From positions 1 to 36,456 of the forward strand of contig DIZC01000049.1 of the NCBI GenBank assembly GCA_002429315.1: a DNA stretch of 36,456 nt. The letters are read 5' to 3'. Within the stretch, counting starts at the first letter, position 1. Every line of letters begins with the position of its first letter. The notes under the pieces were generated by a model. That model was not told the DNA's origin. It did not search any database and worked only from the letters and a program-made list of their open reading frames with translations. This DNA is from Alphaproteobacteria bacterium UBA6038. GTDB lineage: Bacteria; Pseudomonadota; Alphaproteobacteria; Micropepsales; Micropepsaceae. A program made the translations under genes and the position numbers. This document shows, piece after piece, positions 1 to 7,504 of this stretch.

Positions 1-384
1 CTGACTGGATCGTGCTCTAGCGCGGTGCAGATCGGCACCGGATTCCTGCGTTGCCCGGAAGCGAAGACAGCACCCGCCTGGGCTGACGCGATCGGCCGCG
101 CTGCGCCAGAAGACACAGCCGTCATGCGCGTGTTCACTGGCCGCCCGGCGCGCGGAATCGTCAACGACTACCTGCGCGCAGCGACTTCTCCAGATGCACC
201 CACACCGGCGCCCTACCCCGTGCAGAGCCGGCTGGCGTACCCGCTACGCATGGCCGCCGCGAAAGCCGGCGACACATCGCGCATGACGATGTGGGCGGGA
301 CAATCGGCATCCCTCGCCCGCGCCGAACCGGCGGCCGATCTTGCCGTCCGCCTGTGGGCCGAAGCGCAGGCGCTCCTGCGGTAG
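1..384 (+). CDS. Nitronate monooxygenase (2-nitropropane dioxygenase family), C-terminal part
   Basis: Only the last 127 codons are present; the frame is open from the first base of the window, so the gene starts upstream. The segment VQIGTGFLRCPEA is the typical TIM-barrel strand of NMO-family flavoenzymes that contacts the FMN phosphate. It is followed by TGRPARGIVN and a C-terminal helical tail containing MTMWAGQSA, also typical of the family. These enzymes oxidise alkyl nitronates with FMN and oxygen. An internal GTG at 25 is not the start, since family similarity continues through it. The stop at 382-384 lies 6 bp from the stop of the convergent TPR gene. Family assignment is firm; substrate is unknown. 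Confidence 0.88.
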   Translation: MTGSCSSAVQIGTGFLRCPEAKTAPAWADAIGRAAPEDTAVMRVFTGRPARGIVNDYLRAATSPDAPTPAPYPVQSRLAYPLRMAAAKAGDTSRMTMWAGQSASLARAEPAADLAVRLWAEAQALLR

Positions 385-390
385 CGGCGG

Positions 391-2184
391 CTATTCGCCG
401 GCCTGGAATTCGCGGGCGATTTCCGCGCGGGCTTCTTCCCAGTCGCGCACCTCGGGCTCGGCGCGCAGCGCCTTCCAGCGCGGATCGGCATACAGCTTCG
501 TCGGCTCCGGATTGGTATACTCCACCGGCAGGAACTGCGGTTCGTGCAGGTCGACCGCGCGCCGAAACCATGTGAACGCCGCATCGAGGTCGCTCGCCAT
601 CGCGTAGGCAATGCCGAGATCGTTGGCCGTGATGCCGCTCGCCGGAAACTGTTTTGCGATCCCATCTGCGAACTTGTGGGCAGCAGCAAAGTCCTTCTTC
701 GCGACGAAAATAAAGAACCGCGCCGCAGCGGTGTTGGGCGAGTTCTCGCCTGTCTGGGAAATCAGCGCCGCAAGGATGCGCTCGGCGCCCTTCGCGTCGT
801 GCCGCGCCAGCGCAAGCTGGGCTTTCAGCTGCTGCAGATCGGGATTGCCGGGCTGCAGCGCCCAGGCCTGCGCGATAATGCGGGCCACATCGTCGTATCG
901 CTTCTCCCGCATGCGATAGAGCGCGAGATTGTAGTGGTCGATGAAGGAAAGTGGATCGAGCTGGATCGCCCGCTCTTCCGCTGCCCCACAGAACTGCGTA
1001 AGGCCCATGTAATCGAAGAAGATCGCCCGCATGTGCCACACCGCAGCCGTGTTCACATGCAGTTGTTCGAGGCGCCTGAGGTCGGCCGCCGCCCCCCGCC
1101 AGCGCCACTGCAGCAGCTCGGCGGTGGCGCGCGCCATGATGGCCGTGAGGCTGTTGGGATCGAGCGCGAGCGCCCTGTTCACCGCCTCGAGCGCGGCCGG
1201 CACGCCGCCCGGCACCTGAAAATCAAGGGCGGCGGTCGCGTGCGCATCGGCCAGTGCGGCGAAACCATCGGCGTATTTCGGCGCCAGCGACGTCGTCCGG
1301 GTGAACAGGTCGATCGCTCGCAACACGCCTTCCTTCGTCCGCTGTGCGAAATAATACTGGCCCTGCAGATACGCCTTGTAGGCTTGCGGATCGATCGCCT
1401 GCGGTCCGGGATGGGCGCGGTTTGCGGCGACCGTGTGCCCGAGAAAACGCTGCGCCACGGCTTGAGTGATGGAACGCGCGATCTCGTCCTGCAACGAAAG
1501 AATGTTGGTCAGATTTCGGTCGTAGGATTGCGACCAGATCTGGAATCCGTTCGCCGCATCCACCAGTTCGGCCGCGATGCGCACCCGGTTGCCCTCCTCG
1601 CGCACGCTGCCTTCCAGCACAGAGCGCACGTGCAATGCCTTAGCAATGGTCTTCACGTCCACATCCTTGCCGCGGAAGGAAAACGAGGAGGAGCGCGCCG
1701 CCACGCGTAAGGAAGGCGTCTGCGCCAATTCGGTGATCAGCTGATCGGCGATGCCGTCGCTGAAATACACCTTCTTCGGATCGCCGCTCAGATTGGCGAA
1801 CGGCAGCACCGCGATGGAGGGTGCCGACGGAGCCGTCGCTGAGCCGTGCGGCGCAGGCGCTGCGTGCCGCCAGAACGACCCTGTCGAAAGCTGGACCGCC
1901 AGGAGCACCGCTACCAGCCCAATCAGTCCAAATAGCAGCCAGTCGCGGGTGCCAAGGGGCTTCAGCACCGTGGCGCTGCGAGGCTGTGCGAACCAGGTCG
2001 CCGCCAGCGCCAGTGGGAATCCGGCGATCAGCGCGATGATAAGCCACCGCATCGCGGCGGGGGGTGCCTCAAAGGCCGGCAGCGCGATAGAGGCCGCCTG
2101 CGCCAGAATCCAACCGGTCACCGCGTAGGCTGCGCCCACCCGGTCGAGCTTGCGCTCCCTGGCCAGCTCCAGCAGCTGTTCCAT
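391..2184 (-). CDS. Membrane-anchored TolB-like/TPR protein
   Basis: The 597-residue protein starts with three hydrophobic segments (about residues 20-38, 46-65 and 81-99). A TolB/FlgO-like domain follows (about 123-250, beginning SIAVLPFANLSGDP, with SDGIADQLITELA and VLEGSVR). The rest, about 270-590, is TPR-like helical repeats. This layout is known from alphaproteobacterial proteins often annotated as adenylate cyclase-like or TolB-like, in which the same module is preceded by a cyclase or winged-helix domain. No such sensor or output domain is present here; the membrane segments come first. The start at 2184 has GGAGG six bases upstream. It diverges from the ferritin-like gene. The role is unknown; protein-protein scaffolding at the inner membrane is an inference. 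Confidence 0.85.
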   Translation of the reverse strand: MEQLLELARERKLDRVGAAYAVTGWILAQAASIALPAFEAPPAAMRWLIIALIAGFPLALAATWFAQPRSATVLKPLGTRDWLLFGLIGLVAVLLAVQLSTGSFWRHAAPAPHGSATAPSAPSIAVLPFANLSGDPKKVYFSDGIADQLITELAQTPSLRVAARSSSFSFRGKDVDVKTIAKALHVRSVLEGSVREEGNRVRIAAELVDAANGFQIWSQSYDRNLTNILSLQDEIARSITQAVAQRFLGHTVAANRAHPGPQAIDPQAYKAYLQGQYYFAQRTKEGVLRAIDLFTRTTSLAPKYADGFAALADAHATAALDFQVPGGVPAALEAVNRALALDPNSLTAIMARATAELLQWRWRGAAADLRRLEQLHVNTAAVWHMRAIFFDYMGLTQFCGAAEERAIQLDPLSFIDHYNLALYRMREKRYDDVARIIAQAWALQPGNPDLQQLKAQLALARHDAKGAERILAALISQTGENSPNTAAARFFIFVAKKDFAAAHKFADGIAKQFPASGITANDLGIAYAMASDLDAAFTWFRRAVDLHEPQFLPVEYTNPEPTKLYADPRWKALRAEPEVRDWEEARAEIAREFQAGE

Positions 2185-2338
2185 CCGGCCCTCCGCGACC
2201 CCTTCCCCTCTACCACAGGCCCCGGCGCAACCGCTTGAGTTGTTTGACAGATGCGCCGATTTTCCGCGGGCTTCCAGCCCGGCAACGGCCTCTGCTATAA
2301 GGCGTTCGGTCCGCGACGGGCGCTGGACAGGTGGGACA

Positions 2339-3214
2339 ATGACGGACGGAACCGTTTACGCGGCGGGCTGGACCCTGGACGACATTCCCTGGTCGCGCTT
2401 CGACCGTGCGAAGGTCGAGCCGGGCATGGTGGACGCGGTGAAGGCTGCGTCCCTCGTCGAGTACAATGCGCCGGCCTATGTCGCCTACCTTCATGGTGTG
2501 TTCGCCGGAGGCGATCCTCAGACCCTGGACGATATCACCCGCTGGGGCCGCGAGGAGGCCCAGCACGGCATCGCGCTCGGCCGCTGGGCCGAGCTCGCCG
2601 ACCCCGGCTGGAGCTTTGCCGACGCGTTCGCCCGCTTCCACGCCGGCTACCGGCCACCGCATTTCGCCAGCGACGCGACCGCGTCCATCCGCGGCAGCCG
2701 GCGGGGCGAGATGATCGCCCGCTGCGTGGTCGAATCCGGCACCTCCTCGTACTACAGCGCCATCCGGGACACGGTCGACGAGCCGGTACTGAAGGAGATC
2801 GCCGCGCACATCGCCGCCGACGAATTCCGCCACTATCGATTCTTCTTCGACACCATGCACGCCCAGACCGAGCCGGACCTGCCGTTCTGGCGAAAGCTGA
2901 TCGTGGCGCTCGGGCGGGTGAACGAATCCGAGGACGACGAACTGGCCTTCGCCTATTATTGCGCCACTGTGGGCGCGGACGAAGCGGCCGAGAAGCCCTA
3001 CATCCGCGAACACTATGCCCGCGCCACGCTGCGGCGGACCGGGCTCATCTATAGCCGCCAGCATGTCCGCAAGCTGGTGCAGATGGTGGCCAAGGCGGTG
3101 GGCGCCAGCCCGCAAAGCCGCATGACCGAGGCCGCCGCCGTTCTGGCCTGGCGCGTGATGCGCCTCAGAGCCGGCCTAAGCGTCAGTGCACGCAGCGCGC
3201 CTGTTACCGCCTGA
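2339..3214 (+). CDS. Ferritin-like diiron carboxylate protein
   Basis: The 291-residue protein carries the two-fold four-helix diiron pattern: Glu41, then EEAQH (E73, H76), then Glu132 in VVESGTSSYY, then DEFRH (E162, H165). This is the ligand arrangement of the ferritin-like superfamily that includes acyl-ACP desaturases, rubrerythrins and diiron oxygenases. The frame is open further upstream to 2150, but the ATG at 2339 is preferred because it is preceded by a purine-rich AGGTGGGAC and because the upstream residues look non-coding. A strong terminator-like hairpin follows the stop. Redox partner and substrate cannot be told from sequence; it could act as an oxidase, a desaturase-like enzyme or an iron/peroxide-handling protein. 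Confidence 0.82.
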   Translation: MTDGTVYAAGWTLDDIPWSRFDRAKVEPGMVDAVKAASLVEYNAPAYVAYLHGVFAGGDPQTLDDITRWGREEAQHGIALGRWAELADPGWSFADAFARFHAGYRPPHFASDATASIRGSRRGEMIARCVVESGTSSYYSAIRDTVDEPVLKEIAAHIAADEFRHYRFFFDTMHAQTEPDLPFWRKLIVALGRVNESEDDELAFAYYCATVGADEAAEKPYIREHYARATLRRTGLIYSRQHVRKLVQMVAKAVGASPQSRMTEAAAVLAWRVMRLRAGLSVSARSAPVTA

Positions 3215-3266
3215 GCCCGCCGCGTCTCTCTCCAGCTCTTATCGCGTCCTCCCTTGTGTAATTCCA

Positions 3267-3314
3267 CCGGCCATCGCGGCTTGGCCGCTGGCCGGTTGAA
3301 TTTCAGTTTTTTTT
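3267..3314 (+). terminator. Intrinsic terminator of the ferritin-like gene
   Basis: CCGGCCA at 3267 pairs with TGGCCGG ending at 3295. Inside, GCGGC pairs with GCCGC around a TTG loop, leaving a two-base TC bulge. A run of eight T (3307-3314) follows, 11 bases after the stem. The distance to the T run is longer than the textbook arrangement, so efficiency is uncertain. Confidence 0.6.
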
Positions 3315-3342
3315 CTCTCGCCTCCCCCGCTCTTTCTCTCCC

Positions 3343-3360
3343 ACCACAACATGTTGTGGT
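3343..3360. promoter_or_regulatory. 18-bp perfect palindrome (candidate operator)
   Basis: ACCACAACATGTTGTGGT is identical to its own reverse complement across all 18 bases. It lies in a gene-free stretch and is not followed by a T run, so it reads as a dimeric-protein binding site rather than a terminator. The spacing and central AT resemble NrdR-box architecture (ACAC...GTGT dyads near ribonucleotide reductase genes), but no such gene follows here. Confidence 0.45.
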
Positions 3361-3533
3361 TGAAGGGCATCCGAAGCAGTCGAATTCACCGAATCCGCGT
3401 TTTTCGACCGACATTCTGGGCGGCGATCACGCAAGACTATGGCTGCCTCAGTTGAGACTTAGACACCCGCACATTATACGAACAGAACTGTTGCCTGTCA
3501 AGCACAGTTTCTCCATTTGTTCATGACGGTGAG

Positions 3534-3881
3534 ATGGGCACAACCGCCATTTGTGCCTCCGCCCAGACCGTGGTTTCTTGTCAGCCAACCTTCGGGCGGG
3601 TGCTTAACGCAGTCGCAGATGCCTTTGCCGAATACCTGAAGGCGCTGAAGGAATGGCGGCGCTCGGAGAAAACCGAGCACACCGATCGCTCCGCGATCGA
3701 GCGCCTGCTGAAGACATTCGCCGAGCTGGCAGAGGGAAATCCCAAGGTCCAGCACGAGCCGAAGCGGATCGCCGGCAAAGGCGCGCCGGATTTCAAAGTC
3801 ACCAAAGCCGGCAATGCGGTGCCGCTAACAGGCCGAAGGCTAGATGATGCCATTGGTTCCAGACTCGTCTATTTCCAGGGC
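3534..3881 (+). pseudogene. N-terminal remnant of a type ISP/N6-adenine restriction-modification enzyme
   Basis: This open frame runs without a stop straight into vsr. Residues about 26-95, counted from the ATG at 3534, include AFAEYLKALKEWRRSEK, DRSAIERLLKTFAE and KRIAGKGAPDFKVTKAG. That is the start of large combined restriction-methylation proteins (type ISP / N-6 DNA methylase family, recognised from memory of the family). In those proteins the KVTKAG segment is followed by an ExK-type nuclease strand and then a methyltransferase domain; here the similarity ends at KAG and the rest is missing. The next residues, GNAVPLTGRRLDDAIG, match neither that family nor Vsr. I infer a deletion or recombination that joined the 5' end of one modification gene to vsr. 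Confidence 0.55.
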
Positions 3882-4286
3882 GTGGACACTCGCACTCCCG
3901 AGCAGCGGTCTCGCATCATGAGATCGGTGGGCACAAAGCACACCGGACCCGAGCTTATTGTCCGCAAGCTTCTTCACGCACTCGGCTGCCGCTATGCACT
4001 GCACAGGAAAGACCTGCCCGGTTCGCCAGACATTGTGATGCCCAGCCGGAGAAAGGTCGTGTTTGTCCACGGCTGTTTTTGGCATGGGCATAAGTGCCGA
4101 TATGGACGCTCGCCAAAGTCCCGGCCGGATTATTGGGTCCCGAAGGTACTTGCTAACTCCAGGCGAGACCGGCGAAATCGGGCCGCCCTCATCCGTGCCG
4201 GCTGGTCGGTCCTTGTGATCTGGCAATGCCAAACGAGGCATCCAGAGCGACTGAGGGCCATGCTTCTCAGCTTTGTAGATTCATAG
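3882..4286 (+). CDS. vsr: Vsr very-short-patch mismatch repair endonuclease
   Basis: Vsr nicks DNA 5' of the T in T:G mismatches that arise by deamination of 5-methylcytosine. From the GTG at 3882 the protein has 134 residues, the family's usual length, and begins VDTRTPEQRSRIM. It retains the catalytic pattern: Asp50 in SPDIV, His63 in VFVHGC, and Trp67-His68 in CFWHGHKC, with zinc-site cysteines C65 and C72. The open frame continues upstream to an ATG at 3534 through a methyltransferase remnant, so a longer fusion protein of 250 residues is also possible. GTG 3882 has no good ribosome binding site, so the start is uncertain. It lies just upstream of the cytosine methyltransferase gene, the expected partner. 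Confidence 0.85.
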   Translation: MDTRTPEQRSRIMRSVGTKHTGPELIVRKLLHALGCRYALHRKDLPGSPDIVMPSRRKVVFVHGCFWHGHKCRYGRSPKSRPDYWVPKVLANSRRDRRNRAALIRAGWSVLVIWQCQTRHPERLRAMLLSFVDS

Positions 4287-4349
4287 AATCGGACCATCTT
4301 GACGTCACAGGCGTTTCTGAGAATAGATCGTGAACAAGTGAGGGAAGGC

Positions 4350-5672
4350 ATGCGACCTCTCGGGATCGATTTGTTTGCAGGCGCGGGCGGTATGAGCCTT
4401 GGCTTCGAACAGGCCGGTTTCGACGTGGCAGCCGCCGTAGAGATCGATCCCGTTCACTGCGCCACGCACAAATTCAACTTTCCGGATTGTGGGGTGGTGG
4501 CGCGGTCGGTGATTGGCCTGTCAGCGGACAAGATACGTCTTGCCGCAGGCATTGGAGATCGCAAGATTGCCGTCGTGTTCGGGGGCCCCCCCTGCCAAGG
4601 GTTCTCGTTGATCGGACAGCGCTGCCTCGACGATGCACGCAATAAACTCGTTTTGGAATTCGTGCGGTTAGTTGCCGAGTTGGAGGCGGATAGCTTCGTA
4701 TTCGAAAATGTTAAGGGACTTACACTCGGCCCCCAAAGGGCTTTTCTGAACGAGTTGATCGCGGCATTTGCGCGAGTTGGCTACTCCGTTCGAGTCCCCC
4801 CGCAAGTGCTGAATGCGGCATCCTTCAACGTCCCGCAGAGTCGTGAACGTTTAATCGTGCTTGGCGCCAGAAGCGATGCCATTCTGCCCAGGTATCCCAA
4901 ACCGATTACAGCTCCTGGCGCAAACGGCGATTTGGCAGCGACGGCGACGTGCAAGGAAGCTTTAGGCGATCTGCCGGATGCGGATGCCTACGATTACCTT
5001 GTCGAGCAGGACGAAGTGTTCGTCGCAAAGTGGTCTAGACCGAGCCCATACGCTGCAGAACTCCGCGTCCTGACAGAGGAAGGGTGGCATTTCGGATACC
5101 GGCGTTTGTGGAATCCACACGTCCTGACTTCGAGCATGCGGACAGAACATACGGGGATTTCCCGCCGAAGATTCGAAGAGACGAAGCCCGGCGAAGTCGA
5201 GCCGATATCGAGGTTCTATCGGCTCCCGGCCGATGGGCTTTCCAACACTTTGCGCGCGGGTACGGATGCAGCGCGCGGAGCGTTCACCAGTCCACGTCCC
5301 ATTCACTATGCGCATCCACGCTGCATCACCGTGCGCGAAATGGCGCGTTTGCACGGATTTCCAGATTGGTTTCGCTTTCACCAGACGAAGTGGCATGGCG
5401 CCCGGCAAATCGGCAACGCCGTTCCGCCACCTATGGCCCGCGCCGTTGCATCTCAAATCATGCATTCCCTCGGCGTCAAGCCAAGTCGTCCGAGCGGGCT
5501 AAAACCTCTCGGCGACCCCAAATTGCTCCGGATGGGTATGCGGGAAGCCGCAGAACATTTCGGCGTGGCGGTTCCGATTGGAAAACGTGACCGGAAAAGC
5601 GGCACCAGAAAACGCCGGCAGGAGGACATTGAAGTAGAGCGAGTGAGGTCGAAGGCGTCTACATATGCCTGA
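4350..5672 (+). CDS. dcm: DNA (cytosine-5)-methyltransferase
   Basis: This is a 440-residue C5-cytosine methyltransferase with the standard motifs in order: motif I DLFAGAGG (residues 8-14), motif IV GGPPCQGFS with catalytic Cys82, motif VI ENV (119-121), motif VIII QSRERL (163-168) and motif X QIGNAVPP (353-360). The region about 215-300 would be the target recognition domain. The start ATG 4350 is preferred because AGGGAAGG lies directly upstream and the protein then begins at motif I; a TTG at 4299 would add 17 residues. A basic C-terminal tail of about 60 residues follows motif X. The gene overlaps the downstream endonuclease frame by 8 bases. All catalytic residues are intact. The sequence recognised is unknown. 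Confidence 0.93.
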   Translation: MRPLGIDLFAGAGGMSLGFEQAGFDVAAAVEIDPVHCATHKFNFPDCGVVARSVIGLSADKIRLAAGIGDRKIAVVFGGPPCQGFSLIGQRCLDDARNKLVLEFVRLVAELEADSFVFENVKGLTLGPQRAFLNELIAAFARVGYSVRVPPQVLNAASFNVPQSRERLIVLGARSDAILPRYPKPITAPGANGDLAATATCKEALGDLPDADAYDYLVEQDEVFVAKWSRPSPYAAELRVLTEEGWHFGYRRLWNPHVLTSSMRTEHTGISRRRFEETKPGEVEPISRFYRLPADGLSNTLRAGTDAARGAFTSPRPIHYAHPRCITVREMARLHGFPDWFRFHQTKWHGARQIGNAVPPPMARAVASQIMHSLGVKPSRPSGLKPLGDPKLLRMGMREAAEHFGVAVPIGKRDRKSGTRKRRQEDIEVERVRSKASTYA

Positions 5673-6463
5673 GCCGCGCAGTTCGCACACGAACCGCTAC
5701 AAAGCGCTAATAGAGCAGATCTTTTTCGCCCACTGGAAGAAACGCGTTCGGGAATTCGAGTTTCATCGCGACGAAATCAAGCGAGGCGCGGAGGAGCTTG
5801 GCATTCGTTTGCCCGATAATATCGGCGATATCCCCTATTCATTTCGGTACCGGACGAGTCTCCCCGAATCCGTGATCCGCACTCAGCCAAACGGACTCGA
5901 ATGGATTATCGAGGGTGCGGGCAGATCCAAGTATCGCTTCAAGTTAGTCAAAGCTACGCGCATTCGTCCGCGGGACGACCTCGTACAGACCGCCATTCCA
6001 GACGCCACACCCGAGCTAATACAGCTTTACGCGCTCGACGATGAGCAGGCATTGCTGGCGATCGTCAGATACAATCGTTTAATCGACATCTTCATGGGGT
6101 TGGCGACATACAGCCTTCAAAATCATCTGCGCAGCACGGTTGCCGGCATCGGTCAAATCGAAATCGACGAACTCTACATCGGACTGGATAAGCGCGGCTG
6201 CCACTATGCAATCCCGGTGCAAGCCAAGGGCGGCAAGGATCAGATCGGCGGTGCAAACTGCGCAGGACATTCGTTATTGCGAGCAGACCTTCCCGGGCGT
6301 GCACTGCCGGCCTATTGCCGCGCAATTCATGAAGGATGGAGTTATTGCGCTTTTCGAACTCTCGCTCAAAGCAGATGAGGTAAAGGTCGTTGAGGAACGA
6401 CACTACAAATTGGTGCCCGCTGCGGAGTTGGACAGAGCTGCTATCGTCGACTACCGGGCATAG
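5665..6463 (+). pseudogene. Restriction endonuclease partner of the cytosine methyltransferase, frameshifted
   Basis: The ATG at 5665 overlaps the methyltransferase stop, as in coupled restriction-modification operons. The first 195 residues include IEIDELYIGLDKRG and IPVQAKGGKDQIG, which fit a PD-(D/E)XK-type core with a QxK variant (Asp175, Gln186, Lys188). After codon 195 the frame runs into unrelated sequence and stops at 6378. Removing one base at 6249-6251 (GGCGG to GGCG) restores reading into VQTAQDIRYCEQTFPG, CRPIAAQFMKDGVIALFEL and EERHYKLVPAAEL up to a stop at 6463, giving 265 residues. This C-terminal part is what the family normally carries. The break follows the putative catalytic lysine by only a few residues. 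It is either a real inactivation or a one-base assembly error. Confidence 0.75.
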
Positions 6464-6532
6464 TCGGGCCATCGCGGGTAGCAGATCGCGGAAGATGGGA
6501 TCCGATGCTGTCCGTCAACAGGTGGAGTACGC

Positions 6533-6561
6533 GGGGGTCCCCCTCCCCTGCCTTGCGGGGA
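6533..6561 (+). terminator. Weak hairpins after the endonuclease gene
   Basis: GGGGG-T-CCCCC (6533-6543) is followed by TCCCC, an eight-base loop and GGGGA (6544-6561). Neither is followed by a T run. They could end transcription of the island operon or mark its edge. The 206 bases between the endonuclease and the next gene hold nothing else recognisable. Confidence 0.25.
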
Positions 6562-6669
6562 ATGAACCTGGGGGATTTATGGACATAACCCCGGCGCGTC
6601 CCTCCCCGCTACGCCACGGTTACGGCAAACTTCCCGGCAGCAGGTGATTCGGGGAGCGCGCGCGTAAGA

Positions 6670-6933
6670 TTGGCCCAGCAAAGCTTGTTTGCGGAAGACG
6701 AACTGGCGACGAAGCGCTACGTGCCCGATCCGCGGCATGTGCGCAACAGCTTGGGAGATTTGCTCGGGCAAATGCGCGCGGCGGCGCGCTGGCCATGGAA
6801 CGGCGCCGTGCTGTCGCTCTACCGCGACATCGTGCTGCCGCGGCTCTGCGAGGAGCTGCTTGACCGCGAAGAAGCGGCGCGCTGGCGCGCGGAGATCGAA
6901 GCGGAAGTTACGCGCCTCGACGCAGCCGCCTAA
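6670..6933 (+). CDS. Conserved small hypothetical protein, 87 residues
   Basis: A TTG start gives an 87-residue soluble, acidic and helical protein containing KRYVPDPRHVRNSLGDLL and a C-terminal LCEELLDREEAARWRAEIE stretch. It has the look of a small family widespread in alphaproteobacteria, but I do not know a function. It contains no membrane segment or recognisable catalytic motif. Its stop codon is nested with that of the convergent UrcA gene (CTAA at 6930-6933). Coding potential is supported by the high GC at third positions and by the precise fit against its neighbour. Confidence 0.65.
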   Translation: MAQQSLFAEDELATKRYVPDPRHVRNSLGDLLGQMRAAARWPWNGAVLSLYRDIVLPRLCEELLDREEAARWRAEIEAEVTRLDAAA

Positions 6934-7394
6934 TCCTCATAGCCGTAATAGAAGTTCTGCCGGGCGGTGGCGATGGCTTCGTCGGCGCGCACCAGTCCGT
7001 TCTGCAGCGCGTCGCGATAGCAGCGCGTGCCGTTCAGCTGATACACCGGAAACGCGTCCGCCAACTGTCCGCAGACATGGTGCGCAGCCGCATGCACCCG
7101 GAACCGCAGCTCGCGGGCGCCCTGCCAGCTGGCGAGATCGAGGTCGTCATAGCGCACGGCGGTGGATAGCGACACTTTCTCCGGCGGCAGGTCCAGCGAC
7201 CTGGGGCCGCTCTGCTCGGCGCGGAACCGCAGCCGCGGCGCCTGCACGATCACTTCTTCCGGCGGTGCACTGGCATAGGTGCCGTCCGGGGGTGGGCCAT
7301 AATCCTGCGCCAGCGCGGGCGCGGCGAGGAACAGCATTCCGGCGGCGCCGGCGAGCAACGCGGCGGTCCGGGCGGGACATGAACAAGGGGACAT
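6930..7394 (-). CDS. UrcA family secreted protein
   Basis: This 154-residue protein starts at an ATG preceded by AAGGAGTG. A signal peptide (about residues 1-29, hydrophobic LLAGAAGMLFLAAPALA, cleavage before QDYG) is followed by the UrcA signature: VSLSTAVRYDDLDLASWQGARELRFRV split over the domain core, then paired cysteines (CGQL and CYRDAL) that would form a disulfide in the periplasm. UrcA-family proteins are common as multiple paralogues in Caulobacterales, Sphingomonadales and related groups; their function is unknown. The frame extends upstream to 7508, but that part lacks family similarity. It lies 110 bases downstream of sdhB on the same strand. Confidence 0.85.
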   Translation of the reverse strand: MSPCSCPARTAALLAGAAGMLFLAAPALAQDYGPPPDGTYASAPPEEVIVQAPRLRFRAEQSGPRSLDLPPEKVSLSTAVRYDDLDLASWQGARELRFRVHAAAHHVCGQLADAFPVYQLNGTRCYRDALQNGLVRADEAIATARQNFYYGYED

Positions 7395-7504
7395 CACACA
7401 CTCCTTTTTGCGCCCCGGACTTCGCCCTCCGCATGACTGCGCAGGGGCGCGCCCATAGCCGGAAACGGCCCGCGGCTGCGCCGGGTTCCGTCTCTGTCGG
7501 TCCA

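Larger units (their letters stand above)
3215..3533. other. Gene-free stretch upstream of the restriction-modification island
   Basis: About 320 bases without a convincing gene. It holds the probable terminator of the ferritin-like gene (3267-3314), a pyrimidine-rich tract (3315-3342) and an 18-bp perfect palindrome (3343-3360). The remaining 170 bases up to the island's first open frame are more AT-rich than the flanks and show no recognisable coding similarity. The left edge of the acquired segment probably lies in here; no flanking direct repeat was found by eye. Confidence 0.5.

Noticed and set aside
544..1710. A 388-codon plus-strand frame opposite the TolB/TPR gene
   Set aside because: Arg-rich composition and no family; the minus-strand gene has clear domains and a good ribosome binding site.
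3215..6669. Insertion sequence or integrase explaining the restriction island
   Set aside because: No transposase, integrase, terminal inverted repeats or target duplication could be found; the island is recognised from composition and gene content only.
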